The notes below the pieces were generated by a model. It did not search any database. It saw only the letters and a list, made by a program, of their open reading frames with translations, and had not been told where the DNA came from. This document shows, in pieces, positions 45,201-57,097 of a stretch of 64,000 bases of DNA. A program made the position numbers and the translations under genes. Every line of letters starts with the position of its first letter. Within the stretch, counting starts at the first letter, position 1. Origin of the DNA: Akebia trifoliata (Eukaryota > Streptophyta > Magnoliopsida > Ranunculales > Lardizabalaceae); NCBI GenBank assembly GCA_017979445.1, contig CM030711.1:45307560-45371559 (forward strand), written 5' to 3'.

Positions 45201-48200
45201 CCATACTTGAAGAAATCATGTTCATGTTCGAGTTACTATCTGCAATGAAACCTTCTTATCAGGATGAGTTTCTTATAACTTACTGTTTCAGGTTGAATTA
45301 ATTGTGGCAATCCATGAACTGCTTGCTGAATATGGGCTTTGCTGTGCTGGTAAAGATAGTGAAGGAGAAGAAGGAACATTTCTTAAACTTGCAATAAAAC
45401 ATCTTTTGGCCTTGGATATGAAACTGAAATCAAGTATTCACTCTTCAAATAACGGATTGGAAGCTGTTCAATCTGATGATCCTGACACCCTTAGGAATGA
45501 TGTAAAAATATCGGTAAGTGAATCAAACCCGAAGCCTTTGGATGTGGAGACCAGTCCGGTTGAAAAAGACAAAACTGTAGCAGTCAAGAAGAATGCTATA
45601 GAAGAAATGACTTCTGAGGGCTTCTCTTCTAATGAAGGTTTAGGTAAGGATAATGGAGTAGAACATGGAAAACAGGGCACTAATGGAAAGTGCAACACTT
45701 CAAAAGAAGAAAGATTAAACAATGAAATTATTGAATCTGAGAACCAGCTTATCGATCTTGAGAGTAGGAAGGTCGAGTTGGGCGTTGATAGTGCTCTGGA
45801 TCAGTGCTTTTTCTGCTTATATGGTTTAAATCTTAGATCTTCGGATTTATCCAGTGAAGATGATTTAGCCATGCACAAGAATACTAGTCGCGGAGATTAT
45901 CAGACCAAGGAACAATGTGCTGATGTGTTCCAATATATATTACCTTACGCAAAGGCTTCATCTGTGAGTAGTTATCTTTCTTTTCTTCCCCTTTTTCCAT
46001 TATTAATGAAATTTACAGAAAATCATGTTTCCTAATGTGGACATTTCAAACTGCTTTTCATTTTCCTGATCTTTATTTGGCTACGTGACATCTGCATTTA
46101 TCTTAGAGAGCTGGTTTGGTTAAAGTTCGAAGGGTATTGAGAGCTATACGTAAGCACTTTCCTCAACCGCCAGAAGATATGTTGAAAGAAAATTCAATAG
46201 ACAACTTCTTAGATAAGTCTGATTTATGTGAAGACAAGCTCTGTGAAGAGGTTGGGTCTGATGGATTTCTGGATTCCATCATGAGCATAATATTTCCCAA
46301 CGGGAGAACCCTCAAACAATGCAAGACATTATCATTGGGGAGGTACACCTAAACCCATTTTTTTTTCTTCTATTCTTCGTTTAGTTTATTTGTCGATCCA
46401 CTTATAATCATTACTTCATTTTCACTACTGATTTCTGAGGAATGATCCCCTCTCTGGTTTATGTTGACAATTGATGCAGCTGTGATTCATACATGGAAGT
46501 GTATGGAAACTTGTATTATTTTCTATCCCAGGCTGAAGAAATGAGTGCAACTGATAAATGGCCTGGCTTTGTACTCACTAAGGAAGGTGAAGAATTTGTT
46601 GAGCAAAATGCAAACCTCTTCAAATATGATTTGCTGTACAATCCTTTACGCTTTGAGAGCTGGCAGCGGCTAGCAAATATTTATGATGAGGTAACACTAA
46701 CTGTCAGAGACATTGTTAAGTACGTAGAAAGTTTGAGTATTATGTGCGAACCAATTTGGCACGGTTGCCACAGTTGTCATCCCTTAAAGAAAATTCTGTT
46801 TGTTTCAATCAAAACAGGAGGTGGACTTGTTACTGAATGACGGCAGTAAGCATGTAAATGTTGTGGGCTGGAGGAAAAATTCTTCTTTACATCAGAGAGT
46901 TGAGACTAGTCGTAGGCGGAGTCGACGTTGTTTCATAATGAGTTTGGCTTTAGCTAAGACACCAGTTCAGCAGGTTTTTGCTTTGATTGTGTTGGCAATT
47001 ATTTTTGGCCAGTCGAGGAGTTGTCCTTTGTTATGTTGATGGTACTTACTGTGCTAAATTGTTGTCTTCCATTCTGATTGAATTTGTTTGGTTTCAGAGT
47101 GAGATACATGAGTTATTGGCATTAGTGTACTATGATGGCCTGCAAAATGTTGTACCAATTTATGATCAGCGGTCTGTTGTACCCATGAAGGACTCTTCAT
47201 GGATGATGCTTTGTCAAAATTCAATGAAACACTTAGAGAAGGCTTTTACACTCAAGTACTTCATCTTGTCTCAATTGTTGAAGAATGTTCCCGTTCCCTT
47301 TGAAATCATAACCCATAAAATTCACAAGAAAATTTGACCATATTTCATCATTGCAGGCCTGAGTGGTTGCATGCATTCTATCTGGGGAAGCTCTGTGAAA
47401 AGTTAGGATATTCATGTGAGAAAGCATTTTCATATTATGACAAGGCGATAACTTTGAACCCATCAGCTGTAGATCCTGTTTACAGGATGCATGCTTCACG
47501 TCTAAAACTTCTTTGTATGCGTGGGAAACATGATCTAGAGGCTCTCAAGGTCAGTTATCTAAGCACATCTTTTCTTCGTTTGGTCTTGTTCCCCCACTTT
47601 TTAGGAGCACTATTAATGGGACTGATTTTCCCAATCCTGTTAGCTTTATTGCTTGACATTTCATTTTAGTTTGCTTGACATTTCATTTTAGTTGGGAGAA
47701 CTCAAAAATGTTGTACATGTTTTTTTTTCTTTTCAGGTTGTCGCAACATATTCCTTTAATCCATCAACAAATGCAACCGTCGTGGATATCATTGGTCGGA
47801 CTGGTTCTGGTACTCCACAATTGCCAATGGACGTCACAGAAGAAAGTGACCAAACCAATTCTGTAGAGAGAAAACATGTGGAATCTCATGACCTCGAAGA
47901 GGCTTGGAACATGCTTTATGATGATTGTCTTTCTGCCCTTGAAGTATGTGTGGAAGGGGAGCTCAAACATTTCCACAAGGCTAGGTATATGCTTGCGCAA
48001 GGATGGTATAAAAGGGGTGAGAATGTGTACTTGGATAGGGCAAAGGATGAACTTTCATTTTGTTTCAAATCATCTCGTTCCTCCTTTACAATTAATATGT
48101 GGGAGATTGATGGTATGGTCCGAAAGGGAAGGTATGAAAGAATTCCTTCATTTTGATTCTTTAATTATTGAACTGGAACTTGTTTGTTGGTATAGTAGTT

Positions 48201-50040
48201 TTTCCACTTCAAAGAAATGCAAATAACTTAATTTGCTTTACTTTGTCTGGTTGTCAGGCGCAAAGCACCAGGTCTTACTGGAAACAAGAAGGCCCTTGAA
48301 GTTAACTTACCCGAAAGTTCCCGAAAATTTATAACTTGTATCCGTAAGTACATTTTGTTCTATTTGAAACTGCTGCAGGAGACGGGAGACATCTGTACTC
48401 TTGACCGAGCTTATACATCTCTTCGAGCAGATAGGAGGGTAATAAAATAAACTTGTGAATCCTCTCATACTGCTTTGTAGTGTTGTGGAAAACTTATGAA
48501 CGACCTCAGCTAAAGAGATGCACTAACAACTTCAAATTTTTAATGCAGTTTTCTTTGTGTCTTGAAGATCTTGTTCCAGTCGCTCTGGGCAGGTACATCT
48601 ACACTATAATTTCATCTCTCCGTCAAGCTGAGACACTTGGATCTGCTCCCGTCGGCACTAATCCCGAGCATCTTCTAGAGAAGATGTTCTACTTGTTCAT
48701 GGACCAGGGAAACTTATGGACAGATGTAAGCAGTTTACCAGAGATCAAGAGCACAGAGTTATCAGAGAGCAGTTTCTACGTGTAAGATGTGAATGTTTTT
48801 TGCACTCTTCTGTGGTTAGATATATTTGTGTTCTTTACATGCATTTTATATGTTTCTTTCTTATGACAGCTATCTCCATCAATATATCCATTCATTGGAG
48901 AAAGATCTAAGGCTGGACACACTTGAAGGAATAAATGAGAAGATTCGGAGACGTTTTAAGAATCCAAAATTGTCAAATAGTAACTGTGCCAAAGTATGCA
49001 AGCATGTTTCCGTGGCTTGGTGTCGATCGATTTTGATAAGCTTGGCCTTGATCACACCATTACATTCCGAGGCCTCAAGTGGGGCTCAGGTTCCTAATCC
49101 AACAGGTCTTGGTCTAGAAAATACCCCATTGCTTTGTGTTGATCTGCAGGGAAATGAATTATGGAACTCATCGTTTGACGACCCAATCCATGTGAAGGGT
49201 CTTGACACAAAAGGGAGCAATGTGTTGTCCAACATCAAGGGAGTTGTAATCAAGCAAGCATCAGAGGAAAATATGGAGACTGCGAACACTTTGTTGAGAT
49301 GTTCCTACAACTTTTATCGAGAAATCTCATGTGGAATGCTCCTATCAGGTTTTAACCTATATACGGTACCATCTTCGTTAGCAACAACAGAAACAACATT
49401 TAAACCAGGCATGGATGGGGTCGACGTTATTGATCTGAGCATCCCACGGAAGCTCCTTTTGTGGGCATATACTTTGGTGCACGGCCGTTACTCAAATATT
49501 TTGGTCGTCGTAAAGCATTGTGAAGAAAATGCAAAGGTGTGAGACTTCATATTCCCAACTAGTTCAAGAAATAATCAAGTTAAAAAAAAAGTGATTAATT
49601 CACAAATACTTTGGGTTTATGATTGCATGACACAGTCGAAGATGAAAAAAGGAAGTGGAACACCATCCGCCCCCTCACATCCAACCATATCAACTTCAAC
49701 TGGTACTCAAATAGGTACTTTCTTGTCACATCGATCTTTTGATTTCCTGTTGTGTTGTGTCTCTTGCCTCGTATGAAACTAAATATTTTTCATAGGTGGT
49801 GGGAAAGAAAGAGCCGTTGCCCATGATGAATGTGGTGATGCCGAGGATAGCTTGCCAACTTTGGTGGCATCTGCTTCTTTGAATGAAGGCAATGATGCTC
49901 ATGGCTCAAATGTGATATCTTGTACAAGTGATACCCAAAAAACTTCATTCACTGCTCCACAGCTTCAGCAATGCAACACCACCACTACAGAAAGGAGCAT
50001 TCCAGACATCAGCAAGGAAGGAGACAATGGCCAAGATTAA
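36215..50040 (+). CDS. CABIN1: CABIN1 homologue (calcineurin-binding protein 1-like, HIRA complex TPR protein)
   Basis: Nineteen coding exons: 36215-36217 (ATG only), 36323-36397, 40412-40531, 40627-40667, 41570-41781, 41957-43992, 44973-45188, 45292-45963, 46107-46342, 46480-46690, 46818-46973, 47098-47255, 47357-47549, 47737-48131, 48258-48438, 48549-48781, 48870-49536, 49636-49714, 49796-50040. All have GT-AG ends and closed phases; 2042 residues. The N-terminus [11 protein letters not shown] matches plant CABIN1 (Arabidopsis At4g32820). TPR-like helices lie at about residues 80-195 and 1380-1420. A basic motif [11 protein letters not shown] is at about 376-386, and the C-terminal 110 residues are low-complexity. 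In plants and animals CABIN1 acts in the HIRA histone H3.3 chaperone complex in the nucleus; that role is inferred by homology. Introns carry L1 relics, a TRIM and tandem duplications. Confidence 0.94.
37290..38710 (-). pseudogene. L1-like LINE relic, antisense in CABIN1 intron 2
   Basis: On the minus strand, 38702-38358 encodes a reverse-transcriptase segment ([20 protein letters not shown], then [15 protein letters not shown]) and 37657-37500 a zf-RVT segment ([20 protein letters not shown], then RIRGL). Near 37290-37450 is an antisense 3' UTR-like part similar to that at 14110-14290. The FADD catalytic box is degraded (IADEIN). Confidence 0.7.
38780..39110 (+). pseudogene. L1-like zf-RVT fragment, sense
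   Basis: Translation reads [20 protein letters not shown], then PFVNEVLV, the C-x2-C...H-x4-C pattern of the zf-RVT domain of plant L1 elements. A degraded tail with [13 protein letters not shown] follows. Opposite orientation to the neighbouring L1 relic. Confidence 0.6.
39122..39685 (-). mobile_element. TRIM: miniature LTR retrotransposon
   Basis: Two LTRs, 39122-39398 and 39445-39685, each starting TGTGA and ending TGACA, are separated by only 46 bp. Next to the high-coordinate LTR, GGCTCTCATATCA (39430-39442) is the complement of the tRNA-iMet primer site with two mismatches, so the element reads on the minus strand. Flanks TTGGA and TTGGG are a near-perfect 5-bp target duplication. No coding capacity. 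Located in CABIN1 intron 2. Confidence 0.82.
40668..41569. other. Intron 4 of the CABIN1 homologue (902 bp)
   Basis: AT-rich unique-looking sequence with GT-AG ends; no gene, RNA or repeat recognised. Confidence 0.7.
44060..44520. repeat. Diverged tandem duplication in CABIN1 intron 6
   Basis: Two copies about 260 bp apart share GAATCTAACAGCA / GAATTTAACAGCA, GAGTATTGCTCAAAG / GAGTATAGCTCAAAG and CATCCAATTCTT. Much more diverged than the neighbouring 243-bp duplication, so it is older. Confidence 0.65.
44521..45009. repeat. 243-bp tandem duplication copying a splice acceptor and the start of exon 7
   Basis: Copy 1 begins at 44521 and copy 2 at 44764, both starting CAATTCTTGAAGTCTCATGT. Each contains the branch and acceptor region ending TCATGCTTCCAG and the first about 42 bases of exon 7. 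Only copy 2 runs on into the rest of the exon (44973-45188); copy 1 is a truncated decoy exon at 44725-44766. Confidence 0.9.
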
Positions 50041-50122
50041 ATTGTTGGCTAAATGTTTTTTTTCGGAAATTTAATGCTACATTATTCATCATTATGCTTA
50101 CCCTAGCGCATGTTATATGATG

Positions 50123-50254
50123 ATGGCCGTTGGTGCAAAGACTGGCCTGCTATTTTCTCTCTTGGATTTACAGCAACTTACTCAGCCAGAGACTCGTGCT
50201 GCACTTGAAGCTGAATTTGGACGCAAGTCCGCCTTGTTTCTGTTGCTGCAATGA
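50123..50254 (+). other. 43-codon ORF in the CABIN1 3' region
   Basis: An ATG-to-TGA frame 83 bp beyond the CABIN1 stop encodes MAVGAKTGLLFSLL, then QPETRAALEAEFGRKSALFL. Codon composition looks more protein-like than the surrounding UTR, and a good acceptor (GGATTTACAG) lies inside it. It could be an alternative last exon, a remnant coding tail or chance. I recognise no family. Confidence 0.3.
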
Positions 50255-50674
50255 TCAATCTGGAAAGTAAGTTACTTCAGAACTTGGTGGGGAAGCTTGT
50301 TTACATCTGCAAAATAGGTCACCGTCGGTATCATGCATGACACATCCTTCTGATGCATTGTCAACCCAGGGATGGGTTGAGGCTGTGCACCATCACCAAT
50401 GTTTCTTTGTAGCCTTGGTTTTCATTTTCACAAAGTTTTTCATTTTATAGAGTATGTTAAAACGGTAGGATCGTAGCAGAATACCTGCTTCATGTAAATA
50501 AGAACCCCTTTGTGATGGCTCCTTGTGGACGGGCTTGCATTTGAATATGATGTTTAAAAAAACCCTTTTATGTCACAGCATTGATCCTTTGTAAGACCTC
50601 GCCCTTCATTCTTTGCAGCCTTGTATTATAACGTAATTTTGACCTACTTTGACTGCTGTATTTTGTGAGAGAAT

Positions 50675-50680
50675 AATAAA
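50675..50680 (+). terminator. Candidate CABIN1 polyadenylation signal
   Basis: AATAAA about 635 bp after the stop codon, within an A-rich stretch after TTTTGTGAGAG. Implies a long 3' UTR; a nearer non-canonical signal is possible. Confidence 0.3.
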
Positions 50681-51151
50681 AATGACTAAAATACCTTGTC
50701 TTCAACCTCTTGCCAAAAACCCTTGATTCTCTGCCACATCTCTGCCTCTAATTTTTTTTTTTTTTTTTTTTTTAAGAAGAATAAATCAAAGGGGTTGAAT
50801 AGGTTTGGGGGGAGAGATAAAGAATAATCAAATAATTCGAAGTTTTACCCTAAAGGTTGTTTGAAGAAGACAAATTTTTGGGAACAAAATACAGGAATTA
50901 GTCAAAATTGTGACGATGTAAGTATGTCAAGTGTAAATGCCATATTCTGAGGCCCATGCCACACCAAGCATATAGCCACTAGTAAAGCCAAATGGTTTGT
51001 GAAACATCTACATAAGGTGACAAGAGGACCAGGAAAGTTGAGCTACCTAGAATAATAAAATGCACATGATGGCGTGGACCATGGACCAAACATTTATCTG
51101 ACATATCATCTGCATCAATTGTCAATGTACGGTTGTATTTCACAAAGAATA

Positions 51152-51364
51152 ATGATTTTCTGATGCCCACCTCTGACATACACAAAGAATAATGATTTTC
51201 TTACGCCCACCTTTGACATACGCCTCCTTAGAGAATCGTAGATCATTTGCATTGGGATACATAAAATCATAAATCTTTTTCTTGTGTATCCCGAGGCAAA
51301 TGATCCACGGTTCTGTGATGGGTGCGTAGGAAGGTGTATGTCAGAGGGGGGCATCAGATTATCA
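51152..51364. repeat. Fold-back MITE, family 1 copy B
   Basis: The left end ATGATTTTCTGATGCCCACC, CTCTGACATAC mirrors the right end (reverse complement ATGATAATCTGATGCCCCCC, CTCTGACATAC). The inner palindrome GGGATACATAAAA / CTTGTGTATCCCGAG is shared with the copies at 17518 and 59335. The left end is itself duplicated (CACAAAGAATAATGATTTTC at about 51141 and 51181). Confidence 0.8.
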
Positions 51365-51733
51365 TGAGGCCATTAGATAGAAATTAGAAATGCAAGTAAC
51401 AATATAGGTCATTGCTCACATGGTTAAGACAGATGAGTTGGTCACATTAATTCTTGCAACTTGCCTAAAAGACACCTAAAATAACATAATTTATTCTGAA
51501 GATAAATACTTTCTTACAGCCATAGCTTAAAGTTTCATACAATTTCGTCTTAGATCGAAAGGAAACATTGATCCCAACAAACATCAATATTTCAGGAATA
51601 TTTCCAAATGCCTCATAATGTTTCAGTTGAGAAAATCTCGAGACGAGATTTTAAACATTACATCACACAACACAATAACAACAATAGCAGTGTAGCAATA
51701 GTATGTAAGAATACATTTGCATTGGGAACAAAA

Positions 51734-54700
51734 TCATCCGATGAGGGAGATGCCATTTAGGATCAATGCATCGGCGAGAATCTGATTAGCAGCTTGAGAT
51801 GGATGGACACTGTCCCAGAAAACATATTGGCTGGCATTTGAACATGTCCCTGGGGATCTGGGATTGCACAAGAATGATGTTGTCTCTACCGTCCCTGTTC
51901 CACAACAACCCCTTCTTGCCTCAAAGAATCCTGCATACAAACTATTGAATAAGGAAACATGAACTTGCCAGCTAACTATGTTGATTAAAGTCTGCATGTA
52001 TCTTTGGATATGTGTCTTTTATTTGAACCATTGTATTTTGTATTTACATGGTTGGGATTTCATGTTTATTTGTCATTTTTCATGAGTGAACTGTAAAGAG
52101 TTTAATAAAATGAACAAATTGCATTAGTACCGTATTTTGAAGGAGCTTGAATGACATCGAGGAGAGGTTTGTAAATATCAAACACAACGATCTTAAGGCC
52201 AGGAAGTTGCTTGGCGAGCTGTGTCACAGCTGCACTGATCTTCTTATTAAATCCTTGGGCGTCGGAGTTGAGCCTAGAGACGCATCCATTATTCCCATAT
52301 CCAAACAAAGTGATTGCTGCAGGGAGGCAGCCAATTGGTGGGAGCGATGTGACCCCAATTCTTCTGGCTCCCAATCCATATATGTTCTATTTATCATGCA
52401 AACCAACCAAACCACATAAACATCGTCAGTCCCCATACATAATTAATTGATTTTTGTATTTGTTTGCGTATAGAAGTCATCATAATCAAAGCTTTATTTC
52501 AAAGATTTATGCTTGATTAAGGAATCATGCTCCTCCATTCCATTATTTCTAGACTCGCGTCTTCTTCTATGTTAAGGTATATATGGAGGTGCAATGACGT
52601 ATTAAGTGTCACAATAGGCAAATGTGATGCATATCAATTATAAAGATCCTAGAGATATTCATTGGGATTTTGATTTTTATTGTTTTAGAAACCCTAAACC
52701 ACTTCAACCCTATAGACAATCCTCTTGTGCATATTAGTTGGTAACCCAAAGATGAACTCAAAAATATAGAGAAGATCTCTAAAGAACTTTAACTTCTCTG
52801 AAGATCCATTGCATTAGATACATTCATATTGTCGTCGTTGGGGCATCTAGTCACAATAAGATTGTTATTTAAGATTAGTATTAGCATCTTGTTGCCCAAG
52901 GCCTATTTATTGGCGCCCTATTAGAGTTCATGGGCAAGGAAGAAGGACCAGTAGTACGCCCTATTAGAGTTCACGGTTGAGGATGACCGTTAGTATCACA
53001 TCTGTAGTTCGTTGATGACACTAACATGTATATAAATTAAGTACAAACCTTAATGAAGCTGGTGAAGAAGCCAACTAGAAATGATGAGAACTGATCGGCA
53101 GTGTAAACTCTGTTTAAGTAAGGATTGACATAATAGTTCTGAACAAAATCGCTGCTACCGAAGCTAACAACATATAGTGCGTCCTTGATGATGGATGCAG
53201 CTTTAGTAGTCCCAGCCACCTTGGCTAGCTTACCTTGGTATTCCTTGTAATACGCCAATTGTTGCGACAATGGGATTGCATGCTTCAATTACACAACATG
53301 ACATACGTAAAGAGGGTCAAAATATGAGTTTAACTCCAAAGATATAGGTTCCTTTTTATTAAGGAAAATTACACTATGCAAATGGTTTAAAGTTTGGTGC
53401 CATTTCAAAATATTAAGTGGAACATTAATCCGGTTTCGGCCAAGATTAATTAGTACGAAATATTAGTCTGAAAGACGAGAATGTTTCAATTGAGAAATGT
53501 ATTGGTAGAAAATAGTGAACTTTAGGGAGCTCGTATTTTTCCTCCTATCTCAACCATTAATGTTTTAATACTAGAAAAAAGTCTGTGTTTTATACAAATG
53601 TTGTAAGAAGAATCGAAAATTTGTCAAATTGGTCAGAGTATTGCACTGGTACCTATTCTGTTTTGTTAGACTGATCTACATTTATTAAAGAATTTGAAGA
53701 TATAGTGTGATTTTTTCCTAAATTTCTTATTATTGTATGTGAATGAAAAATGAAAAAGTGATTCATGTGCAACAAGAAATTGGTTGCTTAGAAGAATCTT
53801 ATAGATTTGTTGTTGATATATATATGGGAAGCGTTGGGAGGCCCTAAAGAGAGCCAAACATTTTTCAATATATGGATTATAAGTTTCACAATGGGCTGAA
53901 TTTTTTTGTGAGGATAATCTCTATGATGAGGAGATCATTCTCATAAAATATCAGCTCATTATGAAACTTCTAACCCTATCAAAAGTCGTTTTTACAAATA
54001 ATTGATGGTTAACAATTCTTCAACTTGTAAACTAGAGCTAGAAGTTTCAGAATGGGCTGATTTTTTTCTGATGATGATCTCCCCATCATAGAGATCATCC
54101 TCACAAAAATAATCATCCCCATTCTGAAACTTCTAACCTATGTATGTATGTATGTATGTATGTATGTATTGTTGGTGGTTGGGTGTTGGCCATGAAATGA
54201 TTTCTTACATTTGAAATGGCAGTATTGTCGTAGTAACCGGATGCTGCAGAAGCAAAGTTGGCCCCTAAGAGAAGGTTCTTCCCTGATGCTTCGGGGCTAA
54301 GATACGGTGGAGCATATGTGGTGAATCCCAGAGTGTCAGCTGCAACACACAAATTTAATTATATATATGAACATCACTAATATATCATTCTCTTCACAAA
54401 AAAACGTTTAAGTCTGGATATTTTCTTCTCTTTGATGGAGAGATGTTGAAGAGCACAAGAACAACATCAAGGGGTCAGAGTAGACAATTGTCGTTGATGT
54501 CAACTTGTTCTTTTAGATGGGTTATTGCCGATAGTGGCAATTCATGACTTTTTTTTTTTTGTTGATATATACAACTTTGTGCAATTATTATAAAGAAAGT
54601 TTTGATATGCAAATGCTAGTTCCTATTTTGAATGGCGTATGTTACTTTTTAGTTGGGGTATGGCATGATAAATAATTTAATTAATTGGGGAGTAATAAGT

Positions 54701-57006
54701 AAAAGTTGAGGTGCCAATATTATTTCTCTACGTAGTCTCTTTATTAATTAAATAATAATATACTAAAAAAAACTGCATGGTCTTCAATCTTTAGGGAAAA
54801 AACTCTGATTGATATTGTAACCGTTGATGTATTTGACAAAGTAATATATGATAAAAGAAAATATTTATTTTTCTAATTGATCTAAATATTGATTAGTAGA
54901 GAAACCAAAGGTAAAAGACAAATGGGGTGCTTGATTCTTATGTAATTGGATTATAAAATCTTATACATCATTTTGTCTGGATTATCCATCTAATTTTTTC
55001 ATAATAAAAAACAAAAGATTTGGAGGATCAGAAATGAGGTTCAAATTGTGTCTTTTGATTCTCACACATAATCCATTTGTGAAAATGCTGCCATTAAGGC
55101 CCTACTTGTTATACAGCAAATGATTTGGTGATCAAGCTTGATTAAAAATGATTACAACATTCAATAATAATAATAATAATAATTCTTCGGATAGGTGGAA
55201 TCTTGACATATGGGTAAAACTGATAAGAGACCCTACCCGACCGTAATATTAAAGGATTTAAAATGACTCAACTATCATCCCCATTCGTAGAACTCCCAAA
55301 TCCCAATATAAGAATCCAAAGACTACCTATAACTTGATTCACAACCAAGAAGAAGAAAATGTGTCTCAAGCACTAAACATAGAAGAAATTGTAATCTCCA
55401 ATAAAAATATTATACAACTACTGTGGAGCCAATTTCATGGATCACAACATGTGACAACCTTGCACAAGATAGTTCACACATGCATATTTGAAATTTCACA
55501 AACTCTTTTGTATTACAAATAGGGGAAAACATATTGTAATGGAGGGAAAAGTTGTAAGAAAAAAGGTTTGGTGAACATTGTTTAAAATCTCGTATCGATC
55601 TAGCGTTTTGATTTTTTCAAAACTCAAAATGATATTGCAACATTCACACATTCAATAAATATTTTAAAAAAAAATCTTTCAAATGAGACTGTAGTCAAGG
55701 GGTGAATCATCAGTTTACAACACTGGGGTATCTCAAATATTTATCAAAATACGAGGATGTTATCTAAATAACTTAGTATTCCAAAGAAAGGTCGAGCATC
55801 TCATTCCATGAAAACAAGATCAAACTTTCAAGTTTTCGCATAAAAAAATTCAAAAAAATCAAAAGACATAAAAAAATAAGAAACCTCCGACGTTGGCACG
55901 CATCCAACGATAACATAACCCAAGTCTCTCTCTTGTGGATCCGTAGAAAGGGAGAAATAGTACATGGATATGATCGGAACTTTGTATATTTTGATTTCAA
56001 GGATGTTTCGTCTCGGAAGATTGAAAATCTGGAACGTTTTGTACGAACATTTCAAAACGAAACGAAATTTTAAACCATGATGGTGAAAATGGATCCTAAG
56101 CCTGAGGACGTAGTTGACGATCAATAAACGAACCTCATAAAATTCTTGGTATGTTTCCTTTATTTTGTTTTTCAATATTCATGTAATTGTATGCAATTAA
56201 ACATGTTTGTCAAGGTGAATCTCAAGGCATGGATAACTACAAAAAATTTACCCTTACAACAACAACAACAATAATAATAATAATAATAATAATAACATAA
56301 AAAAATCCTTTTGAGAATTGAGAATAACAACTAAATTAACTAGAAAATCACAAATAAAAAATAAAGAGAGCACGACACATAATTTACGAGACTCAACAAG
56401 ATTAACTACATCCACAGATGATAATGTTCTTTCCCTAGCCTAAAAAAAATAGGGCAACAATTACTCAACCTTCTTAGAAAAATTGAAAATTCGTAGTAGA
56501 AACCCTAAAATAAGTTCGTTATAAACATATAAAACTCAGAAAGATTAATTGTGCTTACGAAAGATAGTTATGAAATTGAATAAAAAATTCGACCTTTGTG
56601 TACAGTCCCTTCTACGTACCAATATAATACCACCAGCAGAATAAATAATTCATATGAGGGGTGTTTTGGGCATTTTATGATGATATAATAAGAATAAAAG
56701 AAAAAGAAATATAAGAGAGAGAGAGAGAGAGAGCTTGCCAGTAATATCAGTGGCAAGTTTGCCATTACAGAACCTTCCAGTGGGTTTATGGCTAATAAAG
56801 TCTCTTCCATAAGGAGGGTAATTAGCCTTGAAGAGGGTGGAGATATAGTCATTGTTTCCAACATCCACTGCTGAATCACCAAATGTTATGATGGCTGGTA
56901 CCAGAGTTGCTGCATCTTGTGAGTCCACACTACTACTCAACAACATCATCAAACAACACAACATGGAAACCAACCTCAAAGATCCTTTAACCTCTGCACA
57001 ACCCAT
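51734..57006 (-). CDS. GDSL esterase/lipase
   Basis: Five exons on the minus strand: 57006-56739, 54339-54209, 53282-53049, 52386-52131, 51930-51734; 361 residues, the usual family length. An N-terminal hydrophobic signal peptide (about 10-29) indicates secretion. Block I is TFGDSAVDVGNN with nucleophile Ser45. The last block is FWDSVHPS with Asp336 and His339. Block III reads GSSDF (175-179) instead of GxND; the same substitution is common in the closest Arabidopsis relatives (At5g03820 type). Exon 1 ends in a GC donor (ACTG|GCAAGC). Acceptors are ordinary, and every junction restores conserved family sequence (LATDITADTLGF, NIYGLGARRIGV, YGFFEARRGCC). Such enzymes hydrolyse ester lipids at the cell surface or in the wall; the substrate is unknown. 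An in-frame ATG at 57192 lies upstream of the likely TATA box and is not used here. Confidence 0.94.
53879..53973. repeat. Fold-back MITE in lipase intron 2, copy 1
   Basis: ATAAGTTTCACAATGGGCTG on the left mirrors the right end (reverse complement AGAAGTTTCATAATGAGCTG). The centre is CTATGATGAGGAGATC. Closely related to the hairpin at 54039. Confidence 0.75.
54039..54137. repeat. Fold-back MITE in lipase intron 2, copy 2
   Basis: TAGAAGTTTCAGAATGGGCT on the left mirrors the right end (reverse complement TTAGAAGTTTCAGAATGGGG). It is followed directly by a (TATG)n microsatellite at 54139-54169. Confidence 0.78.
54139..54169. repeat. (TATG)n microsatellite
   Basis: About seven to eight perfect TATG units directly beside a fold-back MITE, 40 bp from exon 2 of the lipase gene. 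Likely polymorphic. Confidence 0.9.
54340..56738. other. 2.4-kb GC-AG intron 1 of the lipase gene
   Basis: AT-rich; contains (AAT)n runs near 55166-55181 and 56270-56295, a (GA)n run at 56714-56733 directly inside the donor, and a copy of the dispersed GTTTCG-rich repeat at about 55970-56080. No gene recognised. Confidence 0.75.
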
Positions 57007-57088
57007 CTCTCTCTCTCTCTCCTTCCTTCCTTCCTCCCTACTCCTATAAAATGATAGCTTTGGCTTATACAAGGAAGATGAAAGCAAG

Positions 57089-57097
57089 CTATATAAG
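57089..57097 (-). promoter_or_regulatory. Candidate TATA box of the lipase gene
   Basis: On the minus strand CTTATATAG lies about 85 bp upstream of the start codon, and the leader between them is CT/GA-rich (57007-57023). Spacing is typical for a plant core promoter with a short leader. CT-repeat tracts continue upstream at about 57129-57160. Confidence 0.5.

Larger units (their letters stand above)
50041..51733. other. Convergent intergenic region, CABIN1 to GDSL lipase
   Basis: Holds the CABIN1 3' UTR, a small ORF (50123-50254), an A/T homopolymer near 50750-50775, a fold-back MITE (51152-51364) and a copy of the dispersed GTTTCG-rich repeat (about 51530-51660). Both genes end here. Confidence 0.6.
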
